A DNA stretch of 8,245 nucleotides from positions 1-8,245 of the forward strand of contig CALLWN010000178.1 of the NCBI GenBank assembly GCA_938016505.1, read 5' to 3'. The stretch comes from an uncultured Sphingomonadaceae bacterium. GTDB taxonomy: Bacteria > Pseudomonadota > Alphaproteobacteria > Sphingomonadales > Sphingomonadaceae. The notes beneath the pieces were generated by a model. That model was not told the DNA's origin. It did not search any database and worked only from the letters and a program-made list of their open reading frames with translations. The position numbers and the translations under genes are program-made. The first letter of the stretch is position 1. Every line of letters begins with the position of its first letter. Shown here piece after piece: positions 1-6,746 of this stretch.

Positions 1-1251
1 CGTCCGGCAGGCCAGCGAGAGCAGCGCGAAGCTCATCGCAATGCGGTGATCGAGCATCGGGTCGATTCGCGCCCCGCCCGGCAGCGGGGCCCCGCCGGTT
101 CCCTCGATGTCGAGCCCGTCGGCATGCTCCTCCACCCGCGCGCCGGCCGCGCGCAGGCCGGCCGCCATCTCGGCCAGGCGATCACTCTCCTTGACCCGCA
201 GTTCCTCGAGCCCGCGCAACCGGCTCCGCCCGCTTGCAAGCGCGCAGGCGACAAACAGCACGGGGAACTCGTCGATCATGCTGGGCGCGACTTCGGGCGC
301 GACCTCGACTCCGCCGAGCGCCGAGGCCTCGACCAGCAGGTCGGCCACCGGCTCGCCGCTGACGGACCGGGCGTTGGTCCGGGCAATCCGCGCCCCCGTC
401 GCCTCGAGCACGCGCAGGAGGCCGTCGCGGGTGGGGTTCACGCCGACGTTGCGGATGATGACCCGGCTTCCCGGCACCAGCAGCGCTGCCACCAGGGGAA
501 AGGCCGCCGACGATGGGTCGCCAGGAACCTCGATCTCCTGCGGGCGCAATGAAGCCGGGCCCTCGACGGCAATCGCCCGGGCGCCGTCGGCCAGCGTTTC
601 GATCCCGACGGTCGCACCGAAGCCGGCGAGCATCCGCTCGCTGTGGTCGCGCGTTGCCACCGCCTCGATCACCGTCGTCGTGCCAGCGGCGTTGAGCCCG
701 GCGAGCAGGATCGCGCTCTTGACCTGCGCGGAGGCGACCGGAAGCCGGTAGGTGATGGGGATGGCCGGCGCCATGCCCCTGACCGTCAGCGGCAGCCGGT
801 CGCCTGGGGACATCCGGATCTCGGCGCCCATGCGCGCAAGCGGCGTTGCGACCCGCGCCATCGGCCGGCGCGAGAGCGAGGCGTCGCCCGCGAAGGTCGC
901 AACGAGGTCGTGCGAAGCGACCAGACCCATCAGCAGCCGGGTGGAGGTCCCGCTGTTCCCCATGTCGAGCACGGCTTCGGGCTGAAGCAGGCCGCCCACC
1001 CCCACGCCATCCACCTCCCACCGGCCCGGCGCCACGCGCCTGATCTGCGCGCCCATCTGGCGAAGCGCAGCGGCAGTCGCCAGCACATCCTCGCCCTCGA
1101 GCAGGCCGGAGATTCGGGTTTGCCCCACGGCGAGCGCACCGAACATGAGCGCCCGGTGCGAGATCGACTTGTCGCCAGGGACGGTAACGTCGCCCCGGAG
1201 CGGGCCGGCGGCGGCAAGCGTGAAGGGCTGTGGCTCTGCGTCCGGCGCCAT
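1..1251 (-). CDS. aroA: 3-phosphoshikimate 1-carboxyvinyltransferase (EPSP synthase), class II type, 3' end cut by window edge
   Basis: EPSP synthase transfers the enolpyruvyl group of PEP to shikimate-3-phosphate, the sixth step of the shikimate pathway, in the cytoplasm. I translated this strand by hand: 417 codons are open from the ATG at 1249-1251 to base 1, so roughly the last 25-35 residues are missing. Visible family motifs are GDKSISHRA (about residues 26-34), GNSGTSTR (98-105), SAQVK (near 155), RDHSE (near 181), PGDPSSAAFPLVAAL, NPTRDG, DEFP, and LRVKESDR near the C-terminal end of the visible part. The four signatures used for class II enzymes (R-x-H-S/T-E, GDK-S/T, SAQxK, NxTR) are all present. 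Residue 101 is Gly, where glyphosate-tolerant CP4-type enzymes have Ala. The start is preceded by a weak AAGG about 10 bases upstream; an in-frame GTG six codons earlier is possible. The gene would continue to the left; in sphingomonads cmk and rpsA commonly follow. Confidence 0.96.
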   Translation of the reverse strand, partial: MAPDAEPQPFTLAAAGPLRGDVTVPGDKSISHRALMFGALAVGQTRISGLLEGEDVLATAAALRQMGAQIRRVAPGRWEVDGVGVGGLLQPEAVLDMGNSGTSTRLLMGLVASHDLVATFAGDASLSRRPMARVATPLARMGAEIRMSPGDRLPLTVRGMAPAIPITYRLPVASAQVKSAILLAGLNAAGTTTVIEAVATRDHSERMLAGFGATVGIETLADGARAIAVEGPASLRPQEIEVPGDPSSAAFPLVAALLVPGSRVIIRNVGVNPTRDGLLRVLEATGARIARTNARSVSGEPVADLLVEASALGGVEVAPEVAPSMIDEFPVLFVACALASGRSRLRGLEELRVKESDRLAEMAAGLRAAGARVEEHADGLDIEGTGGAPLPGGARIDPMLDHRIAMSFALLSLACRT

Positions 1252-1262
1252 GGCGCGCGGGC

Positions 1263-1290
1263 CTTGCACACAGGGGAGCAGTGTGGCAAG
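1263..1290. promoter_or_regulatory. Interrupted palindrome in the aroA / zinc-ribbon divergent gap
   Basis: CTTGCACAC (1263-1271) is complementary to GTGTGGCAAG (1281-1290) apart from one bulged base, with a 9-base loop. It lies 11 bases upstream of the aroA ATG. In the aroA transcript, the downstream arm would overlap the AAGG that is the best ribosome-binding candidate. It could be an operator or an mRNA hairpin; the sequence does not decide. No convincing -35/-10 pair was seen in this gap. Confidence 0.4.
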
Positions 1291-1344
1291 CGGCCGCTGC
1301 TCGTCGGCCGGGCCGCAGCAGGCTGCCGCGTCGTTCCGATCAAT

Positions 1345-1348
1345 GGAG
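1345..1348 (+). promoter_or_regulatory. Ribosome-binding site that favours the GTG start at 1355
   Basis: GGAG ends six bases before the GTG at 1355-1357. The ATG at 1343-1345 overlaps this site and has no purine-rich stretch in front of it. This decides for the GTG start, which also gives the usual family N-terminus of a few residues ahead of PEWGTKR. Confidence 0.6.
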
Positions 1349-1354
1349 ACCTTC

Positions 1355-1684
1355 GTGATCAAGCCAGAGTGGGGCACCAAGCGCACCTGCCCCAAGTGCA
1401 GCACCCGTTTCTATGACCTTGGCCGAGACGACCCGGTGGTCTGTGTCGAATGCGGCCACCAGTGGGTGCCGGAGCCGATCCTCAAGTCCAAGCAGGCGCT
1501 GCCGTTCGAAGTGGCCAAGGCTGAAACCGAAGCCAAACCGGGCGAGACCGCTGGCGCAGAGGTCGATCTCGACCTCGAGACCGTGGCAGACGAAGGCGAA
1601 GTCTCGGCCGACGACGAGATCGACATCGGTGACGATGATGACATCGGCGATGTCGCGGTCGGCGACGGCGACGAGGAGCGCTGA
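1355..1684 (+). CDS. FYDLN-acid domain zinc-ribbon protein (TIGR02300-like)
   Basis: This is a 109-residue protein of a small alphaproteobacterial family with no established function. The N-terminus, IKPEWGTKRTCPKC, runs into the family's FYDL motif (here RFYDLG rather than FYDLN). Two CxxC pairs, C12-P-K-C15 and C30-V-E-C33, would bind one zinc. After residue 45 the chain becomes alanine- and glutamate-rich, and the last 40 or so residues are extremely acidic with a DDDD run. Such tails are usually disordered. The start is GTG at 1355, supported by GGAG six bases upstream; an ATG four codons earlier lacks a site. The gene is divergent from aroA and precedes tRNA-Ala by 95 bp, an arrangement I recall from sphingomonad genomes. 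A nucleic-acid or protein-binding role is only a guess from the zinc ribbon. Family assignment is confident; function is unknown. Confidence 0.9.
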   Translation: MIKPEWGTKRTCPKCSTRFYDLGRDDPVVCVECGHQWVPEPILKSKQALPFEVAKAETEAKPGETAGAEVDLDLETVADEGEVSADDEIDIGDDDDIGDVAVGDGDEER

Positions 1685-1750
1685 CCGGAGCGCCGCCTGA
1701 CGCCCACGAGGCCGCTTGCAGCCGTTCTGGCTTTGGATTAGGGCAGCGCC

Positions 1751-1770
1751 CTCCCGCACCCAGGCGGGAG
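1751..1770. other. GC-rich hairpin just upstream of tRNA-Ala
   Basis: CTCCCGC (1751-1757) and GCGGGAG (1764-1770) form a perfect 7-bp stem around a 6-base loop. It lies between the zinc-ribbon stop and the tRNA 5' end, 9 bases before the latter. No T-run follows on either strand, so it is not a canonical intrinsic terminator. It may be a leader structure of the tRNA precursor or a weak terminator for the upstream gene. Confidence 0.4.
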
Positions 1771-1779
1771 CGAGGTGAC

Positions 1780-1854
<75 letters not shown>

Positions 1855-1855
<1 letters not shown>

Positions 1856-1872
1856 CCCCGACCTCCCGGGGT
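1855..1872 (+). terminator. Possible hairpin terminator directly after tRNA-Ala
   Basis: ACCCCG (1855-1860) pairs with CGGGGT (1867-1872) around a 6-base loop, starting at the last base of the tRNA. There is no T-run after it, so it would be an atypical terminator or a processing signal. Short GC palindromes are common in such DNA, hence low confidence. Confidence 0.25.
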
Positions 1873-1942
1873 CCGCACCATCGAAGCGGCGTGGTCGCGT
1901 GAGGCGTGCCCTTCCACCACGGCTCCTGCGGGCAGGGCAGAG

Positions 1943-2797
1943 GTGCCGAGCGAGCGCCGGGCGGACGATCCCGGAACGGCCAAGCGGGGTGCATGTGAGG
2001 ATGATGTCCCGGTGAGCGGCTCGAGGACAGACGCGCGCAAGACGGTTCGGGCAGCGGCTGTCGAAGCCGCAAGGGATCCGGAGACGTCTCCCGATCCCCA
2101 GCGAAACCGTCGGGACCAGCTTCTGGAGGCTGCAGTGGCCAGCCTCGTCAGGGACGGCTACAGCCGCACCACCGTTTCACATGTCGCGCGCAGCGCAGGC
2201 GTGCCCCGGCCACTGGTCCAATATTATTTTCCAACCCGCGAACTCCTGCTTCGGGCGGCAATCCGCAAGATCATCGACGACTGGAACAGCAATTACCTCG
2301 ACCCGGACCATGACCCCGGCGAGGATTGGGACATTGCCGGCGGTATCGAGCGTCTGTGGCGGCACATGCAGGAACCCTCCTACCGCGCCTACCGGGAACT
2401 GCAGTCAGCGGCACGCACCGATCCCGCGCTGCGCGAGATCATGGACACGCTCAGTGCCGAAATCGCGCAGCGGCGCTATGATCAGGCGGCCGCGCGCTAT
2501 CTTCCCTTCGTCACCGCCGATCGCGACGCGTTCGTCGCGGCCCGCGCCTTCACGACCATCTTCCTCGAAGGCCTGTCGCAGCACAGTTTCGGGTCTGCCG
2601 ACACGGAATCCACGCCTGCCCGCCAGCTCGATCTGCTGGTCGAGCTGCTCACCGATTTCTGGTCGCGCCACGGGGTCTCATCTCCGCGCCGGGGGCCACA
2701 GGTTCAGCCCGACCAGCCCGATGCGCTCGAGGCAATTTCCCGCCATGCCGAGGCCATCCTCTCGACGCTCAGGGGCCTCGCAAAAGGCCGAGTGTAG
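1943..2797 (+). CDS. TetR/AcrR-family transcriptional regulator
   Basis: A DNA-binding repressor-type regulator of 284 residues if started at GTG 1943 (AGGG five bases upstream), or 261 residues from GTG 2012 (GAGG eleven bases upstream). The start is uncertain because the first 50 residues are polar and unlike the family core. The TetR_N domain spans about residues 54-110: RRDQLLEAAVASLVRDGY, then the helix-turn-helix TTVSHVARSAGVPRPLVQYYF (about 76-96), then the usual YYFPTRELLL continuation. The ligand-binding half (about 115-245) is helical and divergent; its ligand cannot be predicted. A tail of roughly 40 residues after about 245 exceeds the common family length. The next gene on the same strand is a TonB-dependent receptor, 322 bp away, with a 27-bp near-palindrome between. 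Repression of that receptor, of itself, or both is the natural inference. Family assignment is secure. Confidence 0.93.
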   Translation: MPSERRADDPGTAKRGACEDDVPVSGSRTDARKTVRAAAVEAARDPETSPDPQRNRRDQLLEAAVASLVRDGYSRTTVSHVARSAGVPRPLVQYYFPTRELLLRAAIRKIIDDWNSNYLDPDHDPGEDWDIAGGIERLWRHMQEPSYRAYRELQSAARTDPALREIMDTLSAEIAQRRYDQAAARYLPFVTADRDAFVAARAFTTIFLEGLSQHSFGSADTESTPARQLDLLVELLTDFWSRHGVSSPRRGPQVQPDQPDALEAISRHAEAILSTLRGLAKGRV

Positions 2798-3046
2798 AAC
2801 TGGCATCACTGATGATAGTCCCCCTGCCGGGGAGAGATGGAGATGCGGAGCCAGCTTCCGCTGAGGCCTGATGCCTTGGTCGCGCCGACCGGGCCGGGTT
2901 CGCGAAGCCGCTGCAGGTGGCGCGCGAGCGGCCCTGCGCAGCTGGCCCGCGACCCTGGTGCTGCCGGCGGGTTTCCCGCGCGCGTCGCCGTCGTCGTCGC
3001 GTGAGCAGCTCTCGCGTCAGGCGGCGTGCCATCGCGTGCGCAGACA

Positions 3047-3073
3047 TGACTTCCGGCTGATGCCGGGAAGTCA
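3047..3073. promoter_or_regulatory. 27-bp near-palindrome, candidate TetR operator for the receptor gene
   Basis: The outer arms TGACTTCC (3047-3054) and GGAAGTCA (3066-3073) are perfectly complementary. Inside them GGC (3055-3057) matches GCC (3062-3064), leaving a TGAT centre and one extra G at 3065. It is 46 bases upstream of the receptor start and downstream of the TetR gene. TetR-family proteins bind inverted repeats of about this size as dimers, so it is the best operator candidate here. A hairpin in the mRNA leader is the alternative. Confidence 0.5.
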
Positions 3074-3104
3074 GCGGGACCGACCGGAAAACTCCGGCGG
3101 CCGC

Positions 3105-3111
3105 AGGGAGG
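3105..3111 (+). promoter_or_regulatory. Strong ribosome-binding site for the TonB-dependent receptor
   Basis: AGGGAGG lies eight bases before the ATG at 3120-3122. This fixes the start against the upstream in-frame candidates and puts a typical signal peptide at the N-terminus. Confidence 0.75.
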
Positions 3112-3119
3112 ATGGAACG

Positions 3120-5351
3120 ATGAGGGTTCAGGTTGCGATCTCCGCCTGCATGATGTCCGGCCTCGTCTGCGCTGCCTCGCAGCCCGCCCGGGCACAGGAA
3201 CGTGCGGACCACGCGTCGCAGGGCTCCGAGACGGAGGGTTTCCGGGAAATCCTCGTCACGGCGCAGCGCCGCTCGCAGCCCCTGCGCGATGTGCCCATCT
3301 CGATCACCGCGCTTGCAGGCGATGATCTGGCCGCATCGGGCGTCAATGACATCCGCAATCTCGGAAACCTCGTCCCGGGTCTCACCTTCACCACCCAGGG
3401 AACATTTGCCCAGCCGACCATCCGCGGGGTGCAATCCTCGGTCAGCATCACCGGCTCGGAGTATCCGATCGCGATCCATGTCGACGGCTTCTACCAGCCC
3501 AACCAGGTCGCCAACATCTTCGACCTGCCCGATGTCGCACGGGTCGAGGTGCTCAAGGGCCCGCAGGGCACGCTGTTCGGACGCAACGCGACCGGCGGGG
3601 CGATCATGATCTTCACACGGGACCCGGAGTTCACGACCGCCGGTGACTTCCGCCTGCGCTACGGCCGATATGTTGGCGGCGGCGCCAATGCCTCGGGCCA
3701 GTTCGCCACCTGCGCCTTCCTGACGACGCCGCTCGTCGCCGACCGGGTCGCAGCGAGCGTCTCCGCGCACTTCGACCGCATCGGCGGCTACCTGACCGAC
3801 GACCGCACCGGCAGCGCCGTCGGCCGGGTCGAAAGCTGGTCGATGCGCGCCAGGCTGCTCTTCGTGCCCGCAGAAGGGCTCAGGCTGCTCGTCACCGGCT
3901 TTGCCGACCATCGGCGCGATGATGCCGCAGCCTCGGCCCAGCCGCTCAACGGCAACACGATCGCCCAATTCTATCCGCCGGCACTCATCCCGACCCGCCG
4001 CTACCATCTTGCAAGCGAGCTCAAGGACAGCGTCGTTCCGACCCGCTCCGAGCACCATGGCGTCACCCTGCGCGCGGATGTCGACATCGGCAACGCAGCG
4101 ACTCTCACCTCGCTTACCGGCTACACCGTTACCGACGCGGTCACGACGTCAGACATCGACGCCGCCTTTGCGCCCCAATGCCCGTTCCCGCGCTGCCTCA
4201 ACTACAATATCAACTACGGTCCATCCCGGACCTTCCAGCAGGAGCTCACCTTCGCCTCGCGGCAGATGGGTGCATTGAGCTTCGTCGCCGGCTATTTCTT
4301 CTACAGGGACAACAGCGACTCCCTCACCAATCTCAATCCCCCGCTCAATCCCGACGGGTCGTTGGTGCCGGGCGGAGTGGGCATCGTGAACAATGCTGCA
4401 GAGGTCCGCACCCGCGCCTACGCCGGCTTTGGCGAACTGACCTGGGATCTCACCGATCGGCTGCACCTCATCGGAGGGCTTCGCTACAGCGTCGAGAACA
4501 AGGAAGGCACCGCGCGGCGCGGCATCTCCGGCACGCCGTTCGACTTTGGGGGGCTGCCGCGCGCCAGGGTCTGGAGTCCGCGCGTGTCGGCGCGGTTCGA
4601 CCTGAGCGAGGCGGCCAATGTCTACGCAACCTTCAGCCGGGGCTTCAAGAGCGGCGTCATTGACTCGCAAGGGTTCACCAACGAGCCCGCGCTGCCGGAA
4701 AAGATCAACAGCTACGAGATTGGCACCAAGGTCGGAACGCAGACCTACAGTCTGAGCGCCGCTGCCTATCTCTATGACTATACCGATCTTCAGGTCCAGT
4801 TCTTCAATGGCACCCGGACCCTGATCGGCAACGCAGCGGATGCCCGCATCATCGGTATCGATCTCGATGCCTCGGCCGAGGTTGCGCCAGGCCTTCGCTT
4901 GCGGGTCGCCGGCTCCTGGCTGCCCGAGGCGAGGTACCGGGACTTCCCGAGCGCCATCATCTTCGCGCTCCCCAACACCCCGACCGGCATGAAGCAGACG
5001 GTGATCGACGCCAGCGGCAAGCGGATCCTGAAGGCGGCCAGGCTCGGCGGGACCATCTCCGCCGACTACAGCGCCGAGACCGGGGCAGGCCTGCTCGAGG
5101 TCAATGGAACGGTCGCCTACACCAGCGGCTTCAGCTGGGAACTGACCGACCGCGTGCGGACGGTGAAGCATGCCCTGCTTTCCGGCCAGGTTGCGCTGAC
5201 GCCGAGGGCCAGTCCGGTTCGCATCGCGATCTTTGCGAGGAACATCACCGGCCAATCGGTCGTGACCGGCACCCTGCTTGCCGCCGCCATCGACGGCGTC
5301 GAATACAGCGTGCCGCGCCAGGTCGGCTTCAGCCTCGACCGCCGTTTCTAG
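3120..5351 (+). CDS. TonB-dependent outer-membrane receptor
   Basis: A 743-residue outer-membrane active transporter that imports a scarce ligand using energy from TonB-ExbBD. Residues 1-25 are a signal peptide ending ARA before Q26. A TonB-box-like EILVTAQRR is at 43-51, followed by the plug domain (DVPISITALAGDDL from about 57; VEVLKGPQGTLFGRNATGGAI at about 142-162). The 22-strand barrel fills the rest, with FSRGFKSG and PEKINSYEIGTK motifs late in the barrel and a terminal Phe, the usual signal for barrel assembly. Two cysteines five residues apart (C354 and C359), probably in an outer loop, could form a disulfide; C198 is a further single cysteine. The TetR gene upstream and the near-palindrome at 3047-3073 suggest local repression. 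No siderophore, sugar or vitamin genes adjoin it, so the substrate is unknown; sphingomonads carry many such receptors, not only for iron. It converges on the serine hydrolase across 30 bp. Confidence 0.95.
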   Translation: MRVQVAISACMMSGLVCAASQPARAQERADHASQGSETEGFREILVTAQRRSQPLRDVPISITALAGDDLAASGVNDIRNLGNLVPGLTFTTQGTFAQPTIRGVQSSVSITGSEYPIAIHVDGFYQPNQVANIFDLPDVARVEVLKGPQGTLFGRNATGGAIMIFTRDPEFTTAGDFRLRYGRYVGGGANASGQFATCAFLTTPLVADRVAASVSAHFDRIGGYLTDDRTGSAVGRVESWSMRARLLFVPAEGLRLLVTGFADHRRDDAAASAQPLNGNTIAQFYPPALIPTRRYHLASELKDSVVPTRSEHHGVTLRADVDIGNAATLTSLTGYTVTDAVTTSDIDAAFAPQCPFPRCLNYNINYGPSRTFQQELTFASRQMGALSFVAGYFFYRDNSDSLTNLNPPLNPDGSLVPGGVGIVNNAAEVRTRAYAGFGELTWDLTDRLHLIGGLRYSVENKEGTARRGISGTPFDFGGLPRARVWSPRVSARFDLSEAANVYATFSRGFKSGVIDSQGFTNEPALPEKINSYEIGTKVGTQTYSLSAAAYLYDYTDLQVQFFNGTRTLIGNAADARIIGIDLDASAEVAPGLRLRVAGSWLPEARYRDFPSAIIFALPNTPTGMKQTVIDASGKRILKAARLGGTISADYSAETGAGLLEVNGTVAYTSGFSWELTDRVRTVKHALLSGQVALTPRASPVRIAIFARNITGQSVVTGTLLAAAIDGVEYSVPRQVGFSLDRRF

Positions 5352-5360
5352 GGGACGCCG

Positions 5361-5380
5361 GCGGCCAGCTGGCCGGCCGC
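5361..5380. terminator. Possible shared terminator between the convergent receptor and hydrolase genes
   Basis: The 30-bp gap between the two stop codons is filled by nested inverted repeats. GCGGCC (5361-5366) pairs with GGCCGC (5375-5380), and a perfect 12-bp palindrome GGCCAGCTGGCC lies at 5363-5374. In the plus direction a short ATTT follows; in the minus direction there is no T-run. A two-way terminator is plausible from position, not proven. Confidence 0.35.
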
Positions 5381-5381
5381 G

Positions 5382-6629
5382 CTATTTCTGGGCCACCAGC
5401 TCCGCTTCCCCCGGCGCGAGTCCGCGCAGGATCCGGTTCAGGAAGCGCGCATTGTCCCACTCGGGCTGCTTCGGCGGCGGGTTGCCGGTCCGCAGCACGA
5501 CGAGATCGGCCGAGGGCACGATGTAGACGATCTGGTTGGCATTGCCATCGAACATGAAGGTGTCGGCGGCAAGAAAGGGTTCGGAGTGCAGCACCTTGGG
5601 CGCCGGCCGCGCCGGGTTCGCAAAGCCCCGCCGCTCCACATAGGGCCCGGCCACCCAGACACCCAGCCCATAGTGCGGGTTCTGCGGCGTCCCCTTTCGC
5701 ATTTCGGCGACATAGCCTTCGGGCAGCAGCCTCCGCCCGCCCGCCACGCCATCATCCTTGAGCAGCAGCGCAAGCCGGAGCCAGGTTTCGGCCGGAAGCA
5801 GGATGCAGCAGCCCGAATGGGCAAGGCCACCTGCGCGGCTCACCCACACATGGCCGCCGGAAGCGCCAATGGGGCGCAAGATCTCCGCGCCGATGAAGCG
5901 GGCGTAGCGCATGCCCGTCGCCCGCTCGATCACGAGCGCGACAAGGTCGGAGGTAACGTTCGAATATTCGTAGATGCTCCCCGGCGGGTCGGTCAGCGGA
6001 TAGTCCTCGACCATGATCCGCTCGTGCACGGGGTGGAGATAGGCGCGCGACCAGGGGTCGCCGGGCTCGGGCGAGAAGCCCTGGGCGAGCAGCCCCGAGC
6101 GCATGTCGAGCAGGTGGCGGATCCGCATCTCGGCGCGTGGCGTTCCCTGCCACTCGGTGATGAAGTCGGCGACCGGCTGGTCGAGCGAGGCGATGTGGCC
6201 GAGCGCGATGGCGCGCCCGATCGCAATGGCGGTCAGCGGCTTGGCGAGCGAGCGCGAGACGAGCGGGGTCTCCCGCCTTGTCTCCCCGAAGTAGCTCGCC
6301 TCGACGAGGGCGCCCTTGCGCCAGACCAGGAAGGCCGATGAATTGGCAGCGGCTGCAACCGCGCGGGCTTCGGCCAGAACCTTCGCGTCAAGACCCCGCG
6401 ACGCCGGATCAGCAACCGGCAACGGCCTGACCCGCCGGGCACCCGGCACCGTCTCCATCGGCTCGTAGCTCGCCGCCTCGCCCGACGGGTTGGCAAGCAT
6501 GGCCCGGAACCGTTCAAGGTAGATGCGCTCGGCCTCATCGGGCGCGATTGGCGGATAGGGCGGCAGCGCGGCAGCCCCGGGCCCGGCGGCCAGTGCCAAC
6601 CACAAGGCAAGCGCGCAGCGTTTCGGCAT
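5382..6629 (-). CDS. Secreted serine hydrolase, class C beta-lactamase/esterase fold
   Basis: A 415-residue protein of the beta-lactamase-related family (PF00144), which includes esterases, D-aminopeptidases and 6-aminohexanoate-dimer (NylB-type) hydrolases. Residues 1-21 form a signal peptide ending AAA before LPPYP, so it should act in the periplasm or outside. The nucleophile motif is S127-L-A-K130 within VSRSLAKPLTA. The second motif is Y222-S-N224 within YEYSNVTSDLVALVIERATGM. In place of KTG, the third region reads FDGNANQIVYIVPSADLVVLRTG (about 360-382), as in esterase/NylB-like members rather than true beta-lactamases. Vicinal cysteines are at 274-275. An in-frame TAA three codons upstream of the ATG excludes a longer start; no strong ribosome-binding site is visible. 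It is divergent from the cytochrome gene with a 21-bp perfect palindrome between. The substrate is unknown, and antibiotic resistance should not be assumed. Confidence 0.93.
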   Translation of the reverse strand: MPKRCALALWLALAAGPGAAALPPYPPIAPDEAERIYLERFRAMLANPSGEAASYEPMETVPGARRVRPLPVADPASRGLDAKVLAEARAVAAAANSSAFLVWRKGALVEASYFGETRRETPLVSRSLAKPLTAIAIGRAIALGHIASLDQPVADFITEWQGTPRAEMRIRHLLDMRSGLLAQGFSPEPGDPWSRAYLHPVHERIMVEDYPLTDPPGSIYEYSNVTSDLVALVIERATGMRYARFIGAEILRPIGASGGHVWVSRAGGLAHSGCCILLPAETWLRLALLLKDDGVAGGRRLLPEGYVAEMRKGTPQNPHYGLGVWVAGPYVERRGFANPARPAPKVLHSEPFLAADTFMFDGNANQIVYIVPSADLVVLRTGNPPPKQPEWDNARFLNRILRGLAPGEAELVAQK

Positions 6630-6676
6630 TGCGGCAGCTTAGGGCCGTGCGCGGCGGTGCTGACGCAGGTGGCCAT

Positions 6677-6697
6677 TTTGTCCGCCGTGCGGACAAA
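6677..6697. promoter_or_regulatory. Perfect 21-bp palindrome between divergent hydrolase and cytochrome genes
   Basis: TTTGTCCGC (6677-6685) and GCGGACAAA (6689-6697) are exact reverse complements around a 3-base centre (CGT). The palindrome is 47 bases from the hydrolase ATG and 49 bases from the cytochrome ATG, almost exactly midway. A further half-site TGTCCG occurs at 6707-6712. This looks like the operator of a dimeric regulator controlling both genes. Its cognate protein is not identified; the arms do not match the palindrome upstream of the receptor. Confidence 0.6.
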
Positions 6698-6746
6698 GGG
6701 CGCGTCTGTCCGGTGGCCGGCCGTGCCGCTTTCTACCGTGCACGCA

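Larger units (their letters stand above)
2798..3119. other. Non-coding leader between the TetR gene and the receptor
   Basis: 322 bases without a credible gene. The receptor's frame stays open back to 2871, but the translation there is arginine/alanine-rich and unlike a protein, and the signal peptide begins at 3120. The stretch holds the 27-bp near-palindrome at 3047-3073 and the ribosome-binding site at 3105-3111. It also holds several short perfect palindromes of doubtful meaning: 5-1-5 at 2804-2814, 5-3-5 at 2878-2890 and an 8-mer at 2899-2906. No clear -35/-10 pair could be picked out. It probably contains the receptor promoter and an untranslated leader. Confidence 0.6.

Noticed and set aside
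182..1021. Minus-strand frame of 279 codons inside the aroA region
   Set aside because: Hand translation shows aroA in a different minus frame with all its motifs; this frame is arginine/glycine-rich and featureless.
1890..1921. Inverted repeat CGTGGT / ACCACG before the TetR gene as an autoregulatory operator
   Set aside because: Six-base arms with a 20-base spacer are at chance level for this composition.
2893..2909. 17-base near-match (one mismatch) between 2893-2909 and 5611-5627
   Set aside because: Too short and too GC-rich to call a repeat; one copy is in a leader and the other in a coding sequence, with no shared flanks.
2871..3119. In-frame extension of the receptor to an upstream ATG
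   Set aside because: It would place 83 arginine-rich residues before a good signal peptide and ignore the AGGGAGG site in front of 3120.
2769..4058. 429-codon minus-strand open frame
   Set aside because: It lies opposite the receptor gene and its leader. The translation has no recognisable domain, and long antisense frames are common in GC-rich genes.
4149..5255. 368-codon minus-strand open frame
   Set aside because: Antisense to the receptor barrel; composition of a shadow frame with no domain, while the plus frame is clearly coding.
5382..6629. Beta-lactamase (antibiotic resistance) annotation
   Set aside because: The fold family includes true class C beta-lactamases, but the KTG-type box is missing and the motifs fit esterase/NylB-like members better.
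6657..6746. Upstream GTG starts for the cytochrome (6657, 6738)
   Set aside because: The first would make the 21-bp palindrome coding and add residues unlike a b561 N-terminus; the ATG at 6747 gives a short cytoplasmic tail before YSR. The 6738 GTG cannot be fully excluded.
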